Positions 1-13,100 of a DNA stretch of 64,000 bases are shown here, piece by piece. Under the pieces are notes generated by a model. It had not been told where the DNA came from. It saw nothing but the letters and a program-made list of their open reading frames with translations, and searched no databases. Each line of letters begins with the position of its first letter. The first letter of the stretch is position 1. Source of the DNA: Anopheles merus (Eukaryota; Arthropoda; Insecta; Diptera; Culicidae); assembly GCF_017562075.2 (NCBI RefSeq), contig NC_054084.1:27787308-27851307 (forward strand), read 5' to 3'. Both the position numbers and the translations under genes were made by a program.

Positions 1-2
1 TC

Positions 3-233
3 TCCAGGCTACTGAATGCTGGCAACACGTTTAGAGACATCTTCCTCTTCGGATGTCGTCATTACTTTTCATGCGTGTCTGAAAGATGGGATTTTGTTTT
101 GGACTCCCTTGGGCGATTAATAAAGGTTAAAAAAGTCACTACTAATTTGGGAGTTGTTTTAGATGTCTGGAATTCGTCACACTCCAATAATAAAAACAGA
201 GTTTTGTGGGAAATTTTAATTATAACATCATAG
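3..233 (+). other. open frame running in from the left edge, identity unknown
   Basis: Frame 3 is open from the window edge to TAG at 231-233, giving 76 residues with no need for a start codon. It includes a Cys/His-containing stretch (LFGCRHYFSCVSERW). It could be the C-terminal end of a gene or of a retroelement ORF that begins to the left, because a retroelement fragment follows at 274-315. It could equally be a chance open frame. I do not recognise the protein and assign no function. Confidence 0.15.
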
Positions 234-259
234 AAATTGAGGTTAAAATGTTTTTCAGT

Positions 260-329
260 GAATTAAACTTTTTTTTTTATTCAGGAGTAACGGTCCAAAA
301 AGGCCGTATTGCTTAGAATTAAACTTTTT
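260..329 (-). mobile_element. severely 5'-truncated non-LTR retrotransposon tail with target-site duplication
   Basis: A 14-bp direct repeat (GAATTAAACTTTTT) occurs at 260-273 and 316-329. Between the copies lie only 42 bp. On the minus strand these read as a short GC hairpin-like piece (ACGGCCTTTTTGGACCGT) followed by CTGAATAAAAA, and the A-run merges into the duplicated target. This is the layout of target-primed reverse transcription that stopped almost at once: a 3' end with poly(A), flanked by a target-site duplication. Family assignment (Jockey/CR1-like) is only a guess from the style of the tail. Confidence 0.55.
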
Positions 330-2040
330 ATGAATTGTTCTTTTCTTTTTTTGATTGTTCATTTCAATCACACCATTGTTTATTTCTCACTGTTGCTGTT
401 TGGGTTTGCTAATTTATCCAATCATTTTTGCGCTTTCAATTGTACTTCTCCTTTTTTCATGCATGTTACTTACTTGTTTCATAGTTTACTCCCTTTACTT
501 GTTCCTTCATTGCACTCTTTTAGCTATTCCTATGCTAGCTTATGTTTTTTTATGGTTTGTAATACTAATGTATCTTTTTATTTTTCCTCTACACTCACAT
601 ACTAGTAATGGTGAGTTATTTATACCACCTCATTGTACTCTACTCATTAAATAACGACATTATCTCCGTGAGTACTTTCTCAACTATCTGACTTCTTCCT
701 CATATCATTAAGAAATTCAAATTTCCACAATTGAAAAGCACCACCTCCTTTCGCTAGCATTCTAAACACTCTTGAATACCACTGGTGGAAAACAGACAAA
801 ATTAAAACGTCGCTCAACTCACATCATTCAACAGGACTTGAATGGCTATTTTTTGTGGACTACCTTCACCCCGCAGAATGTATTTCCATTTTTATTTGCA
901 CCGAATGAGCATTTGCAACGTTTGCGGCTGGTGCTCATAAATAATTGATTCGACCTTCCCTCCCGCCCGTTTCTATGAGCATAATGACACCGTTACTTAT
1001 GCACGCATGATATGATCATGTAGTGCTGTCATCATCGGCGGCACCACAAACCGATCCATCCAAGCTAAACGGGAGAACAAAGTGGAAAGGCAGCTTGGTG
1101 CAAGGAGGCAGCAGAAAAAAAATGCAACGGATGGCAGCTTAAGATGTGCAATCGACAATGAATTCTCAATTCCGAGTCCTCCTCGGAAAAGGTGCCCGGT
1201 CGGTTCAATTGTTGTGACATTCACGTTTCGCAGTCTACTTCAGCGCCCGCGCGGCTGCCGTGTGTGTGTCGTTGCGCGTGGCCAGTCTGCTTTGCAATTC
1301 AGTAGGTTAGCCGTTTCTACTCCTGCACTCCAATTCCCTCCAACATCCATCCAACTCCAGTCGAAAGTGATCCGGATGACTTCCGATCGTCGATAGCGAC
1401 GCGCACAGCGTTTGCCGTTTTTAAGCCCTTGCGTGATCATTCGTATGAAAAACAAAACGACATCAATACTCGGCGGTGGTGGCCAGGTGGCAACCGAAGA
1501 CACGCGTTTTCCCCAAAGCTGCTCTTTTTTTGTTGTTGTTGTCATACATCCTCTTGTTTTGTGTGTTTGCTATGCTTAGTTTTGTGTCATTGTTTTCGCA
1601 AGGATCAACCTGCACTTTTTGCAACAAATGGAGGGAACGATCTCGGTGACTGCCCGTTGACTGGCCGACATCTGTGTACAAACACCCCAAGTTGCAGGTT
1701 GCTGTCAGAACGATAAATATTCAGCAACGATGATGGGCAGTTTTAACGGTCCATAATTGCTGTCGACTGCTTTTTTTATGTTTGTTACTCAATAAAAAGA
1801 TGATCAACGAATTATCATCCATAAAGTTTATGTGTTTCTGCTTAGGAGGTTCCGAGAAAGCTATGCAGTGTGTTAGCTGCTGGGGCAAAGATGTCTTCGT
1901 TTTGGAGCTCTGCCTCATCGAATTCATCCAACCAGAACAGTGCTCATTGTTTACGACGGTATCACACTGATCGATTCCTCGGAAACCGGAGATCCCAATC
2001 CATAAACTAGACCAATTATCACCTCACAAAGTCAACAATA
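330..2040. other. non-coding stretch, no supported gene
   Basis: The first part (about 330-760) is T-rich on the plus strand. The rest is mixed composition. Open frames are short, overlap on both strands and show no recognisable domain or consistent splice pattern. I see nothing further that can be supported. Confidence 0.5.
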
Positions 2041-2540
2041 GTTAAGTAGGGACTCCGTCCTTTACCCCTGGTGGCCTATGTCATAGGTCCGCACGCTCGC
2101 ACGCAGACCTTTTTCGAAGGTCCCGAGGGAACCCCGAAAACCCCGTGATTATCGGAAAACTCGTAAACTACCCGGGCCTGCGGGTATTGCATCCCGACAG
2201 CATCCCCAGAAGTCGTAAATTGGGCGTTCGGTTTGCGTTAGTAGGAGGTTTTTGGGCGAATGTTCTATTTTACTTTTGCTGCATACTAATAATTTCTACC
2301 TACTTGATTTACAACCTACCGTAGCGGTTTTGTTTTCGCTTTCCAATGACAAAATAACAGTTTTACGCACCACTCAACCGGCTTGCCTCATTGCTCCACT
2401 ATGGGGATCCCTATATCCAGAGGTCCTCCGTCGTTTTGCGGTCTTCCCCTATAGCCCGTGTTTGTTGTTGTTTGCGTTTTGTATCGTAACGGTTGGATTT
2501 TCGGGGCTCTTCTTTCACTGCTGCCACGTGTGAACTCATC
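2041..2540. other. CpG-rich patch of possible repeat origin
   Basis: This block is rich in runs such as CCCGAGGGAACCCCG and CGGAAAACTCG and stands out from its AT-richer neighbours. The style resembles the 5' untranslated part of a retroelement. I see no terminal repeats, no target-site duplication and no convincing coding frame, so a repeat origin is only a suspicion. Confidence 0.2.
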
Positions 2541-2644
2541 ACACTGTTCTATTTCAGTTCCCGATCGAGAATGTCTTCTTCTATGTTTGTACCAAAGTAA
2601 AGGTAATTGTCATCCGGCTTATAAATAGCGAGTAGGTAAAAAAA

Positions 2645-2662
2645 ACACACACACACACACAC
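2645..2662. repeat. (CA)n microsatellite
   Basis: Nine uninterrupted AC units follow a short A-run. Confidence 0.9.
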
Positions 2663-5600
2663 TTCAGCAACGACACACTTCCAACCCTGGATGCAGTCGG
2701 TCGGATGCGGTTGCGGGTACTGCATGCTGGCAAGAACATTAAAACTACTCCCAAATAGTATCATTGCCTCAGCGCAGCCTCGGCGCACGCGACTTTCCCG
2801 CTCTTCTCTTCCCATGCCGTTTTGCGTGCTACAATGTGAAAGTAATGCTAGACAAACAATACAATACCCGCTTAAGAAAGTGTGTGCTGCTGTTTCTGCC
2901 GAGGGCCCAACCGCCAGTGCAACGTGATCGAAGGGACACGGATCTACACACCGCATCGCACAGCAGCCATTAGTCTCGGGGACAAAAACAACAACGACAA
3001 CAGCGTCGTTGTTGTCGTCGCGGCGACGGCCGCAATTTATGCCGCGGTGAAAGTCAGCTGACGCTAAAGTCACACGCAAACACACCGTAAGGAAACGGGG
3101 AAAAGCCGTTTGCCGTGCGCGTTAGCTCACTAGACAGCTAGAGAAACAAATGAACGAGCAAACTGTGCTCCTCGTGGTGGAAAGTGGGCTAGAGGACGGG
3201 GATTGATTGTTGGATAATTTTCCACCACTTTTCCACGGGCACGTGCTGGGAGAGGCAATGAAGGAGGAAAAACTTAGCCCGAACCGATCAACCTTAGACG
3301 ACCGATTACTGCGGCTATTTGTAGCCTAAACCTCCGGCTGTCGACAAACCTTGGCGGAAGATCGGCGGAACGATGAATGAACGGTGCTGGCGCACGTGAG
3401 ATGTTGAAGTGCCGGCACGGAACGGTCGGGCCCTGGGCCGTCTACGTACGACTCGTTGTGATGAAGATAAACGGCTCGCTTAACACTGAATTATGTTGAC
3501 AGTCTCCGGGATTGGGCGCTCGGTACTGATCTGGATAGGAAAGGTACCAAAATTAAAACACAATTAAACCAGGCAAATGGAGTGACGTGTGATGTGATGC
3601 TTTATAATGAATTGAGCTCCTAATTTTGGTGCTGGGGTGGTGAATGAAAGTTGATCTTTTGTTAGCAGCAACACATCGACTTTGGTACCAACTCAAATGA
3701 ATGTTCAATAGTTTTAGAGATAGAGAGTCTTATCAGAGTCAAAATGTAAGCTAGTCGGAGTCGTAAGTTTCGCGTTACTAGTCAGAATTTCATTATCTGT
3801 AAGAGTTATAACTCCAGTAAAATCAGACTTTAGAAAATCTGAATCTTACGCATATTATATCCAAACAGCATAAAGTGGACGTTAAGAATCATAGAACCTC
3901 TACATGATATTCCTGAAATTATCAACTGTTATCACGCCCTACATTATTCAGAATTTAAAAGAATTCAAAAGGATGGAAATGGTTGCAAATATGACAGACG
4001 ATGGCGTGATAATTGACCTTTGCACTGTGCCAATTTGCTATTCACAAATACTTCAGTCTCTAATCAGGTCATGTGAATTATGTGCTTTATTTCAATACAT
4101 AAGAACGTTGGAATCTTAACAGGATGAATATTGACTATGTAGACCTCTAAATTTCAAAGTTCTCTGTAGTTGAATGATTCGGCATAAATTAGATACTAGC
4201 TTAGATATTTCCACACGATGGCTATCCTTTCTTTTCACTAATCCTCTTTCACTTAAATTTCACCACTCCTCGTAAGCCCCTGTGAGCAGTGTATTAACTA
4301 TGCCGGTTCCCGGTTAACCTGTCCATTCTGATGCGTCGCCCAACCGAAACGGCTTTTGCTATGGACATCCCGCTTGCTCACGCCCTATGACTGGGTGGAG
4401 GGAAGGGACAATAGCGACACCGACTAGACCAGTGGGAGACCCAACCCGAGCGTTCCGATCAGAATTCCTCGCATCGTCAAAGGCTGCACTCGGCGTGCCG
4501 GGCGATCCACACGAACATCGGTGAAAATCCGCGCGGTTGTTCCCAGCGTCATGGGTTGCATCTCACCCCGAAAATCCGATCGAACCGTTTTCTAATTTTA
4601 CCTCACTTCCACATCCAACCGGTATAGCAGCAGTTTGTGATGTTTGAGGCACAATTTCGATGCGATACGAAAGGGGACAGTGACAGCGTCTTCAAACTAT
4701 TCAATTTTTACTTCCCAGCAAAGATGTACGTGCAGAAGTACTCCGTTCACAGCAGGGAAGGAGGTCAGGACGATGCACCGTACACTAAATATAGCGAAAA
4801 GTATAAAAAGGCGTTAAAGAAGCGTCAGCGGCTCAAATCAGTTCAGTGGACGTGCGTCACTTTCGCTGGCAATTGGTGAAAGTGGAAAAGATCACAACTA
4901 GGAACATTGATGCTGTGCTTAGAGAAAAGGTCTGGCAGTTTTCCCTTCAGGGATCAAGCCTATTGCACGATGGAGCGAAGAATGACAACATTTTTTTTTG
5001 CGTTTTATCTGGAAATAGTTTACTGCGAGAAAAGACCCAAAAATAGAACTAAATTGCACTGCTTTATAACACAAACCATACCAACCGAACAGCTCCAATC
5101 AATTAATCAAACAAATTGTTTGTTTCACCGATACGCAGACAAAAAAAATGAGCTCATTATTTAGAGACGATGAAATATTTCTAATTACTGTTCCCTCGAG
5201 CCCAAAAAAAAGAGAACCGGCAAAAATGTCCCCTTGAATATATGGCGATCACGGCAGTGCGGCAGTGTTGGCTACATCACAGGAAATAATCAGAACAACT
5301 CTCAATAATTAATCAAATTAAATAATATGACAGAGCTGGGTATGGTTTGCATGTACAAAAAACTGAAAATGCCTGGAAAGTGGCCAAAGAAACGAGAGAC
5401 AAAAAAGCCCTGCCGGCAATAGATGAATCAAACAATACATAGTTGTGCACTTGGGGCTCGTTTTCGATGGCCCTGTGGACACAAATTGTAGATAAAACAA
5501 ATTAAGATTTTATACAATTTTCTTAAAAGTCACACAGAAACTTTATATTGAGAGGAAAGCTATTATTCTTTAAAAACTATTCTAAATGTATTTATTTTGT

Positions 5601-8600
5601 ATTTAATGTAAAATGTATTTATTTTATTTTATTCAGTCTATTCCAATCACTCCCAAAAACCCATCCCATAGTATCTCCCGGCCTGGTTTCACTGTGCGGT
5701 TCGGCTAGCTGTGAACGGAACCAGATGTGACATTCCTGCCTAGCAAGCCAAGCGTGCACAAGCATGGCAGCATATTTTTCATAACTATCGCTACGACCAG
5801 CAATGACGAAAAAATAAATCCCTCCTAAGCACGGTCGGTGGACACTGTTCCGATGCGATGCCTTCCAACTGGAAAGGAAACAGTGTGAGCACACCAGAGA
5901 GAGAGAAAGACAGCAAACTACAGTAAAAAAAAAAACTCAACCCAACCACCCGATCAATCGATCCTTTCGTGACGTGGCCACTTTAAACCGGATAGGAAAA
6001 TCGCTTTCCTCCGCTGGGCTCCGATCGCAAATATCTGATTGATGGTTGCCGCCATTTGCCGGCAAGCGGCCAGCTACCCTACCATCCAACGCCGCGCCAC
6101 AACCGCCACTAATGCGCGCGAATCATTTCATTTGACATCGATTCCTAGAATGATTCCTCCCTTCTCCATGGCAGCTTCACCTGGTTTAGGGGAGAGGGAC
6201 ATATTCGCGACGACCGATTATCTTCACCATCCATCCATCCACCACCCCCGGCGGTGGGAGATATCGACAAAAAACCCCTTCCAGCACCGTCACGAATGCG
6301 TATCGGCATTCGCCGGGATCAATAAAGTAATTACGGAACTCAGTAGATTACACCGCTCCACCCCTTTGGTATTGGATAGTTTTCCAGGTCCAGGACTGGA
6401 AAGTCCAGCAGAGCGAGAAAAAAGTCGTCCCGTTAGCTTACGGACGAAGCTTTTGTTGGACACTGGTTGGACACATAGAAGGGACAATGTTGCACCGCTG
6501 CTGGCTGCAGAGGGCGCGTGAACGTGATCGAGCTTATCCGTGTGGCTTGCCCGCGATTATCTTCAATTAATCGTCAAAGCTTAATGATTCATCCATCAGA
6601 GGTTGTTTGTGGCTGGTTGTGGTTATTGTCTCTCATCTGCTCTTCTCACACCTTCTTCATAAAGACGACCGATCAGTTCCGTTCCCATGGTTCCGATGTT
6701 GGAGCATCAGTTAGAACAATGGTTTTTGCACATAATTTACCCGATTTCGATGCGTTCGTTCGGGTTCGTGGGTCTTCTCACCCAAAGCATGCGATGAGAA
6801 CCAAATCTGTTTACTGCTGCAGCCAAAAGACTTGCCTTATTCTTTGTCACAGAGCGGTGACAGGGTTACTCCGCGTGGAATTCCTCTGGATCTGGGGGAA
6901 TTGAATGGATCTTTCGTCCCCAGAAAATCGATGATTCTTCACCTTCCCAAAAGGACGAAGCAAGTAAAGACTGGCCACAAAAACTAACAAGTCCCAAGAA
7001 TACAGATCTCCTTCTAAACGGTCAGTTACTGGGAAGCGGAGAATCGATATCAGGGTCATTTTGGGGGAAGGATTTCAAATTTCGCTAAAGAGTGTCTTAT
7101 TTTTTGTGTGACTCGCTGTTTCTTTCCCTGGACAGAATACATCCAAACCGTTCGCTAGATCGTGGGAAAGTGTTTGGAAAATTTGCCGACATTCTTGGTG
7201 AGCTTGTTTGAATTTTATTGCTACCAATGTCCGAACACACACACACACACACACACCCCGCCCTTGATCGGCACTCTCATTTTCATGTCGCACGCTGGTT
7301 CCCAAAGATGTCCCAAAATTTCATCAATCTTCAGAGTTTATTGAATTCGATGAGTCTCAGTGTATTTGTGGATGGATTAAAGAATAAATTTTCGAATCCT
7401 CATAATCATAAACCTTCCTTCCCACCAGGTTCACGTTTCGTTCGTCATTTTAACCAGCAGTACGCTGTTAGCGTTTGCGCATGACGCTAAAAGGGGTCAT
7501 AATTACGCGTTCGTTAACGCGCTCCTTATCTCCCGATGGCCCTCGGGATCGTTATCTTCGCTCCGCCCGACCCGTATTTGGAGACAATTATTAATCCCAG
7601 ATGTTCGCACCTTCCGAGATTCGGTCGGAATTTTGCAACGTGAAACATCTTAATTGATGATCCTGCGGCCCTCAAAACGAACCACTGCTGCACGCCGCGT
7701 GGCCTTGCCCGATTAGCACTGGGTGGGGGTTCCGCGGGACTGCTGCGCCCGATCGCTCGTACCGATCGTTTGTTTGGTAATTCTTCTCCTCTTTGCACGC
7801 AGCTTTGTGCGATTTGCTTGCAGTTTGCAGACACAGCACACTCGGGAACAAATTCTCCGAACGCGCTGGAATATCCACACGATCGGCCCGGGGTGGGTCG
7901 CAAAGAGAGTCATCAGATCGGGCCGCCTATTGGCTACCACGCCAATCTCGGTGGACCGCGTGCGGCTGACCATGTCTTCTCGGCAGAACAATTGAATCAG
8001 ATAAGAGATGATCGTGTTAGATCTGAAATATTACTCGCTCACCCTCGGGCAGCGTGCAGTGCACAACGTCCACACGTGCACACGATTGGAGTGGTACGCT
8101 TTTGTCAACCCTGGTTTTGAAACTCCACTCCTGTGGAGTGGGTAGAAGTACTTGAACGGTTTCAACCAAAAGCCACGAAATAGCCGCAAGATTCGTTACA
8201 GAACGGGTTTATTTAACACTGAAGTTGTTCTGCGAGCTCTTGGAAGCTCTTGTGGCAGAAGCAGGCAGGATCTTGCTCCAACTGGGAAAAGACTGCTTAC
8301 CATATTCAGTGCATTAATGGTATTCTGCCACCGGTACTGCTACAGCAAACGCGCTGGAAGAGGAGCAAATATTTTAATAAGACAAAACCCTCCCAGCACT
8401 CTCTAAAGCGTATGTACGTATTTCTGCTGTTTGCGCTTGCAGCACCAGTAGCTTCGGGGTTAGTATTTTGTAATTATCTTCAACTATTTCCTCCATCCGC
8501 CCCAATGTGACTCATAACATTCAAAGGCCTAAGCAAAGGCAACCACCATGCTCTCTCTGTCTCTTTCTCCTTTGGTGCACTCGGTCCATTCTATCGAAGA

Positions 8601-10140
8601 CGGAAGACATTGCGCTTGGATTGGAAATCTTCACTGATTCCGAGTATGGGTCCAACTACGACGGCTAAGATTATAATGTTTGTTACTATCGGCGGTAGAT
8701 AATTCCAAGGCAAGCAAGCCGCAATGGTAAACCGAGCTAGCGAGTCCTGCCGTTCCTTTTGTCCATACTGGGCCAAAAATCCTTTTGTACCTTTACCGAC
8801 CGACACCGGCGCTCCCGGTTCGCTCGCAGCTGGATCGTGTGCGTTCGATAAGACGTCCAACAAACCAAAGGAACCTCGACTTCTTCGGTGTTGAGCTCCT
8901 TTGAACCGTACCAGTGATCCGGGCGGGTGGGCGGTCGGTACTGACGGAACCGTAGAAATCTTTATTGAAATTGTGTGTAAATTATTTGCCCCATCCTTCT
9001 CATGCGGTAAAGATCCTTTCCCAGCCATGCAAAATGGGGGAAAAGACGAGGGGTAGTATCGGGAATAAGCTGGAGCTAAAATGCTACGGATTTCTCAAAC
9101 CCTCAAAGCAATGCTCCCGTTCGGAAAGGCCGTTTTCCGACCCCACAGCTTCTGACCACCGCCTTTAGGTACATTCATCAAACGTGCCACCGAACGATTG
9201 TGTGCACTCGATGGGGACCGAAACCGAAACCGAAACGCAAAACCCAGTATGGAGTCAATGTTTTAATTTATAGACTCCGGTCTGTCTGCAGTGCCTTCCT
9301 GCTAGCTACTGCTACCAAACGGAACACACATACACACACATTCGCCCGCAGTGCAAAACCGACCACTGCAGATACCGAGCCCATGGGAGGTATATCCATA
9401 CTTTTTGCCGGGCGTAATACCAGGCGCAAGTCAGGAAAAGCCTTCCACACTCCGTGCGAAAGCGAATGTGCATGATTGTGAGGATTTTGCCGAGTCGGTC
9501 GGCCCATTTTGCTTTCGCTATTGCCGGGATTTCTCCCCCTGTTCCGGGGGAACGGTGTTGCAGTTCCGGGATGCAGTTCTGCTGCATATCCAGTACATCA
9601 ACATCAAACGCATGCCTCAGGTGGTGCAGATATGCTAGGTTTTAATTGAAAATCGGCCTAGCTTCGGTAGGTTTACCAACGGGGGTGCAATAGACCCTTT
9701 GGTGGGTTGGTGGTGGTGTTTTGTTTTATTTGCTCCGCGGTGGTTCTTCCCGTCCTATTTGGTGTTTGGTGTGCTATTGCGCCGGTAATGGATGCTTTAT
9801 TAACAGTGGTTAGGTTTGTGCCGACTGATAATAACGAGTGCTGGGTTGATGATATGATTTCATTGCTATTTTGCATAAATACAACACTAATGAGACTGTA
9901 GTTTCAGACAGGTTTTACGAGCATTTGGTGCTTGTTAAATCGATTCGAATGATTGGGGAAAGATAAGCTTTCAAATATCAAGTATAAACGTGTGGGTTGT
10001 TTTGTAATAAGAATTTGTTTGTGATTTGAAGTTTGAAGCTTCTGATTTATTAATTTAACTTGTTTTGTTCTCTCTGTTATAGCATTATTTCAAATTATGA
10101 TTCATTTGTAATTGACTTTTGTTTTGTTTATTTTGTTCCA
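2663..10140. other. gene-free stretch
   Basis: No coding exon can be supported. The longest open frames here (for example 160 codons at 6039-6521 plus, 145 codons at 8591-9028 minus) lack recognisable domains, have overlapping rivals on the other strand and contain no repeat of any known family motif. Contains a (CA)n run at 7235-7257. Composition alternates between AT-rich (about 3540-4250) and more balanced DNA, as is usual for intergenic insect DNA. Confidence 0.5.
7235..7257. repeat. (CA)n microsatellite
   Basis: Uninterrupted AC dinucleotides over about 22 bp. Confidence 0.9.
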
Positions 10141-10156
10141 GTTTTTCAACATGACT

Positions 10157-10182
10157 AGGGTTATTGGGTTATTGGGTTATTG
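10157..10182. repeat. 8-bp tandem repeat, about three copies
   Basis: GGGTTATT is repeated three times in a row in a T-rich context. Confidence 0.8.
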
Positions 10183-13100
10183 TTCTGTTAAGTAATTTAT
10201 TAGTTTATATTAAACGCTTTGTATCTTCTACTTGTTTTATATTATTCAACCTTTTAGCTGATGGTATGCTGTCTCTCTGCTTGCATTTACTTTTTGTTAC
10301 TGTTCATGATCAAATCCCTTTGCACAAACCTTAACAATTTTGATTGAGCTGTACCAGGAAAGCTACAATCAATACAACCCTCCCGGACCGCCAGTAATCC
10401 CCAAATATGCTTTATTTGAATGTTCGGCACACTCCGCTTTTCGCTGATCACGCTGATCAAGCATCTCCACTCGATGGGAAAGCGTTCCTTCAACCATTCC
10501 CATTTCAAACCGACGTGGCGTACGACTCCATCTTCTGCAACCATCATCTCTTCCACTCCCTTCGGCGTTGTCGGTTCGTTGTGTCGGCATGTTTGTGTAC
10601 ACTGTATTAACCGAGCCGCCAATCCGTGCGATCCCTTCCCGCGGAGAAGCGGTCGAATCCCGGGACGTGCTGTAGTACCTTTCGGCTGTGGCTCGGGACA
10701 CGCGGTATTCGCCTGCAATCAATTAATGTATCAATCAAAATGTAATAACACAAATTTATTGAATGCTTCGATTCCCGCCCTCAGCGGTACTACTACTACT
10801 ACTACTACGGATGGACGATCGACGGAACGCCGCTTGGAGTGAGTGTTTGGCAGCCGCCATATTGACGCACGGGCCGATGGTTCCCACCTCAACAGGTACC
10901 TTGGCAGGCAGTCCCCCGAAGCGCCACAGACGCTTTACCGCACTCTAATTGAAGCTTGCAATCAAATAAATTGATTATCGTTCAGCTGCCACTGCCACAG
11001 CACACATCATCACTCTCTCCCGTTTCTGTGATTCGCATGCCGCATGCTTCGGCGACATTATAAATAGCGCACCCGTCAAACCAGCGAACGGAGGTGCGTC
11101 CAATCGGATCCTGGGGCCGGCTCGGCGGGCCAATCGCTTTTGAAATAGCTGAAATATTAATGCACCAGTGTGTTTGTCACGCGGGGTAACACCTTTGTGC
11201 AGCTGGGTCGCCAAGTGCTGGCTTTGCTTGGCCCGGACAGACCGGAAGCCTGTCAGTTTTTGAAATCCGCTCGAGATCACTTATACATCCGCCATTGTGG
11301 TGTAATTACGCAGCACTGTGCGGTTCAGATGGTGCCGGTATGCATGTGCTTCAGAAAAGTGTCATGGTGCTTTGGATCGCGCTGCTGTCACTTTTACTAT
11401 CCCTTCCCTTAATCCTACTCTGGATGGTTTTTGGACGAGTTGGATTGCGATTTTGGTACTCACAAAAAATGGTTCACTGGTGATGTGAGAAGTGTGAATT
11501 GCAGTGTGCGTAAGTTGATATTGATTTCCGGTATTTTGAAACAATTTTTGGTTTTTTTTACAAGCTCCATCCAAGAGTTTCTTAAGTCTCTAGTAAGGAA
11601 TGTGCTTTTAGCAGCCTAAATGTATGCAATAAGCAGTGCATGGGAGTGCTTCAAACACTGCAGACACTTAGTAATTGCCACAAAATCAACTTGATGAGCC
11701 GAAATTGAAAGAAAACATACACATGCAATATTAAGCATCGCTTACTGTGTTGCTGACTCCATTTTGTATGTCCAAAAGATGATTGAACAATCGACAAATT
11801 GAGAAAAGAACAAAAAACAGTCCCTCAAGCCTTCGCTTCACTTTCTCACACTGCTCACGAAAACATTCCACGCTAAAAATTCTGACCACGAATCTTGTGA
11901 CCAGGGAGGAGTGAGAGAAGAGAGGAACTCGGTAATGCCTACAGCTACAAACAAACGGCGGAGCGTAAACGAGAAGAACCCAACGGCGAATTACATCTAA
12001 TGCGATTCGGACGGAGTTCCATGGCGGCCCAACATCAAACGGTCGGATTCGGTCGAACACAAGTCGGCGGCGGCATCATACCCGCCCGACCCTCGGGGGC
12101 AAACGCTTCGTGACGCGTCCGTCGATGGCCTTTTCTCCCCCTCCCCTCTCCCCCGTTTTGCTCCCCCCTGTTTGCCTTGTGCGATCGAATAGCGATCGGT
12201 TGAAAATTGCCCCAACCAATGGCGGTGCCGCGTACGAAGTTAAGACAGCAAGAACAACGAAAAAACGGGGGCCCCGACACAGCACTGGACCAACTGGACA
12301 CTCTCCATTTAATGAGTTTTGCTGCAGGTACACCTCCGACACACGGGAGCTCCTAAAGTACTCGAAAATCTCCCCACGGGCCAACGCTTTGCTCAATTTG
12401 GTCGGCCATTTTTCTCAGTCTCTTCCAGGGCGCGGGACGCATCCAACACAACACGGGATCCCATCTTTGCGCGATCTTGCGTTCAAGGGAAGGTGGTCAA
12501 AAAAAAAACAGCTCCATTCTTCCGAACCTTCGAAATGGCATCGCGGTAAACGGTGCAAATGAACCGTCCGCAAGGTCCGCGGTCAATACGGCTGTCGAGG
12601 CCCTTTTGGTCGCGACTCGCTTTCCCCATTCCAGCTTCCTCTTTTGTTTTAGCCCTCTGCTGAGTATACAGTCCACGGCCCGATGGGCAGCTTATCATTA
12701 ACATCTCCAATACGGCACACACCAGAGCGACCGTTCGGTTGGCAGGAGTTCGGGCTGTGGATTTCACGGAAATCGGTACCGGGGCGCAAGTTCAAAAGGA
12801 ATCCGTTTTCGCAATCCTCGCGCAAGATGCGGTACGATTTTTAATTTGTTTTGCTTTTGCTGTTGGGCAGATAGCGGGCAAGACCTGCCGGACAATAGCA
12901 GCAAAGTTTCGATTTAGTCGTGTTTTATGTTCGGTTGATGTAGCCTTTCTGTAGGCTTTTCTGTGCCGAAAGAATAAAGAGTTATACCGAGTGGAGGAAG
13001 AAGTTGTGATCGATCGCTTTAAAATTCCCTTGCACTGGAGGGTTGTGTAATGTTCAATTGGTGTGTGTGAGTGAGTGTGTTTAGTAAATGAGCTCGTACG

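Noticed and set aside
2549..3085. 178-codon minus-strand frame
   Set aside because: It crosses a CA microsatellite (Val-Cys run) and shows no family resemblance.
6039..6521. 160-codon plus-strand frame
   Set aside because: Low-information sequence with a rival frame on the opposite strand; no domain.
8591..9028. 145-codon minus-strand frame with a hydrophobic stretch near its end
   Set aside because: No recognised family, no supporting splice sites and no neighbouring exons.
10287..10722. Overlapping minus-strand frames of 117-143 codons
   Set aside because: Two frames compete over the same DNA and neither has a recognisable motif.
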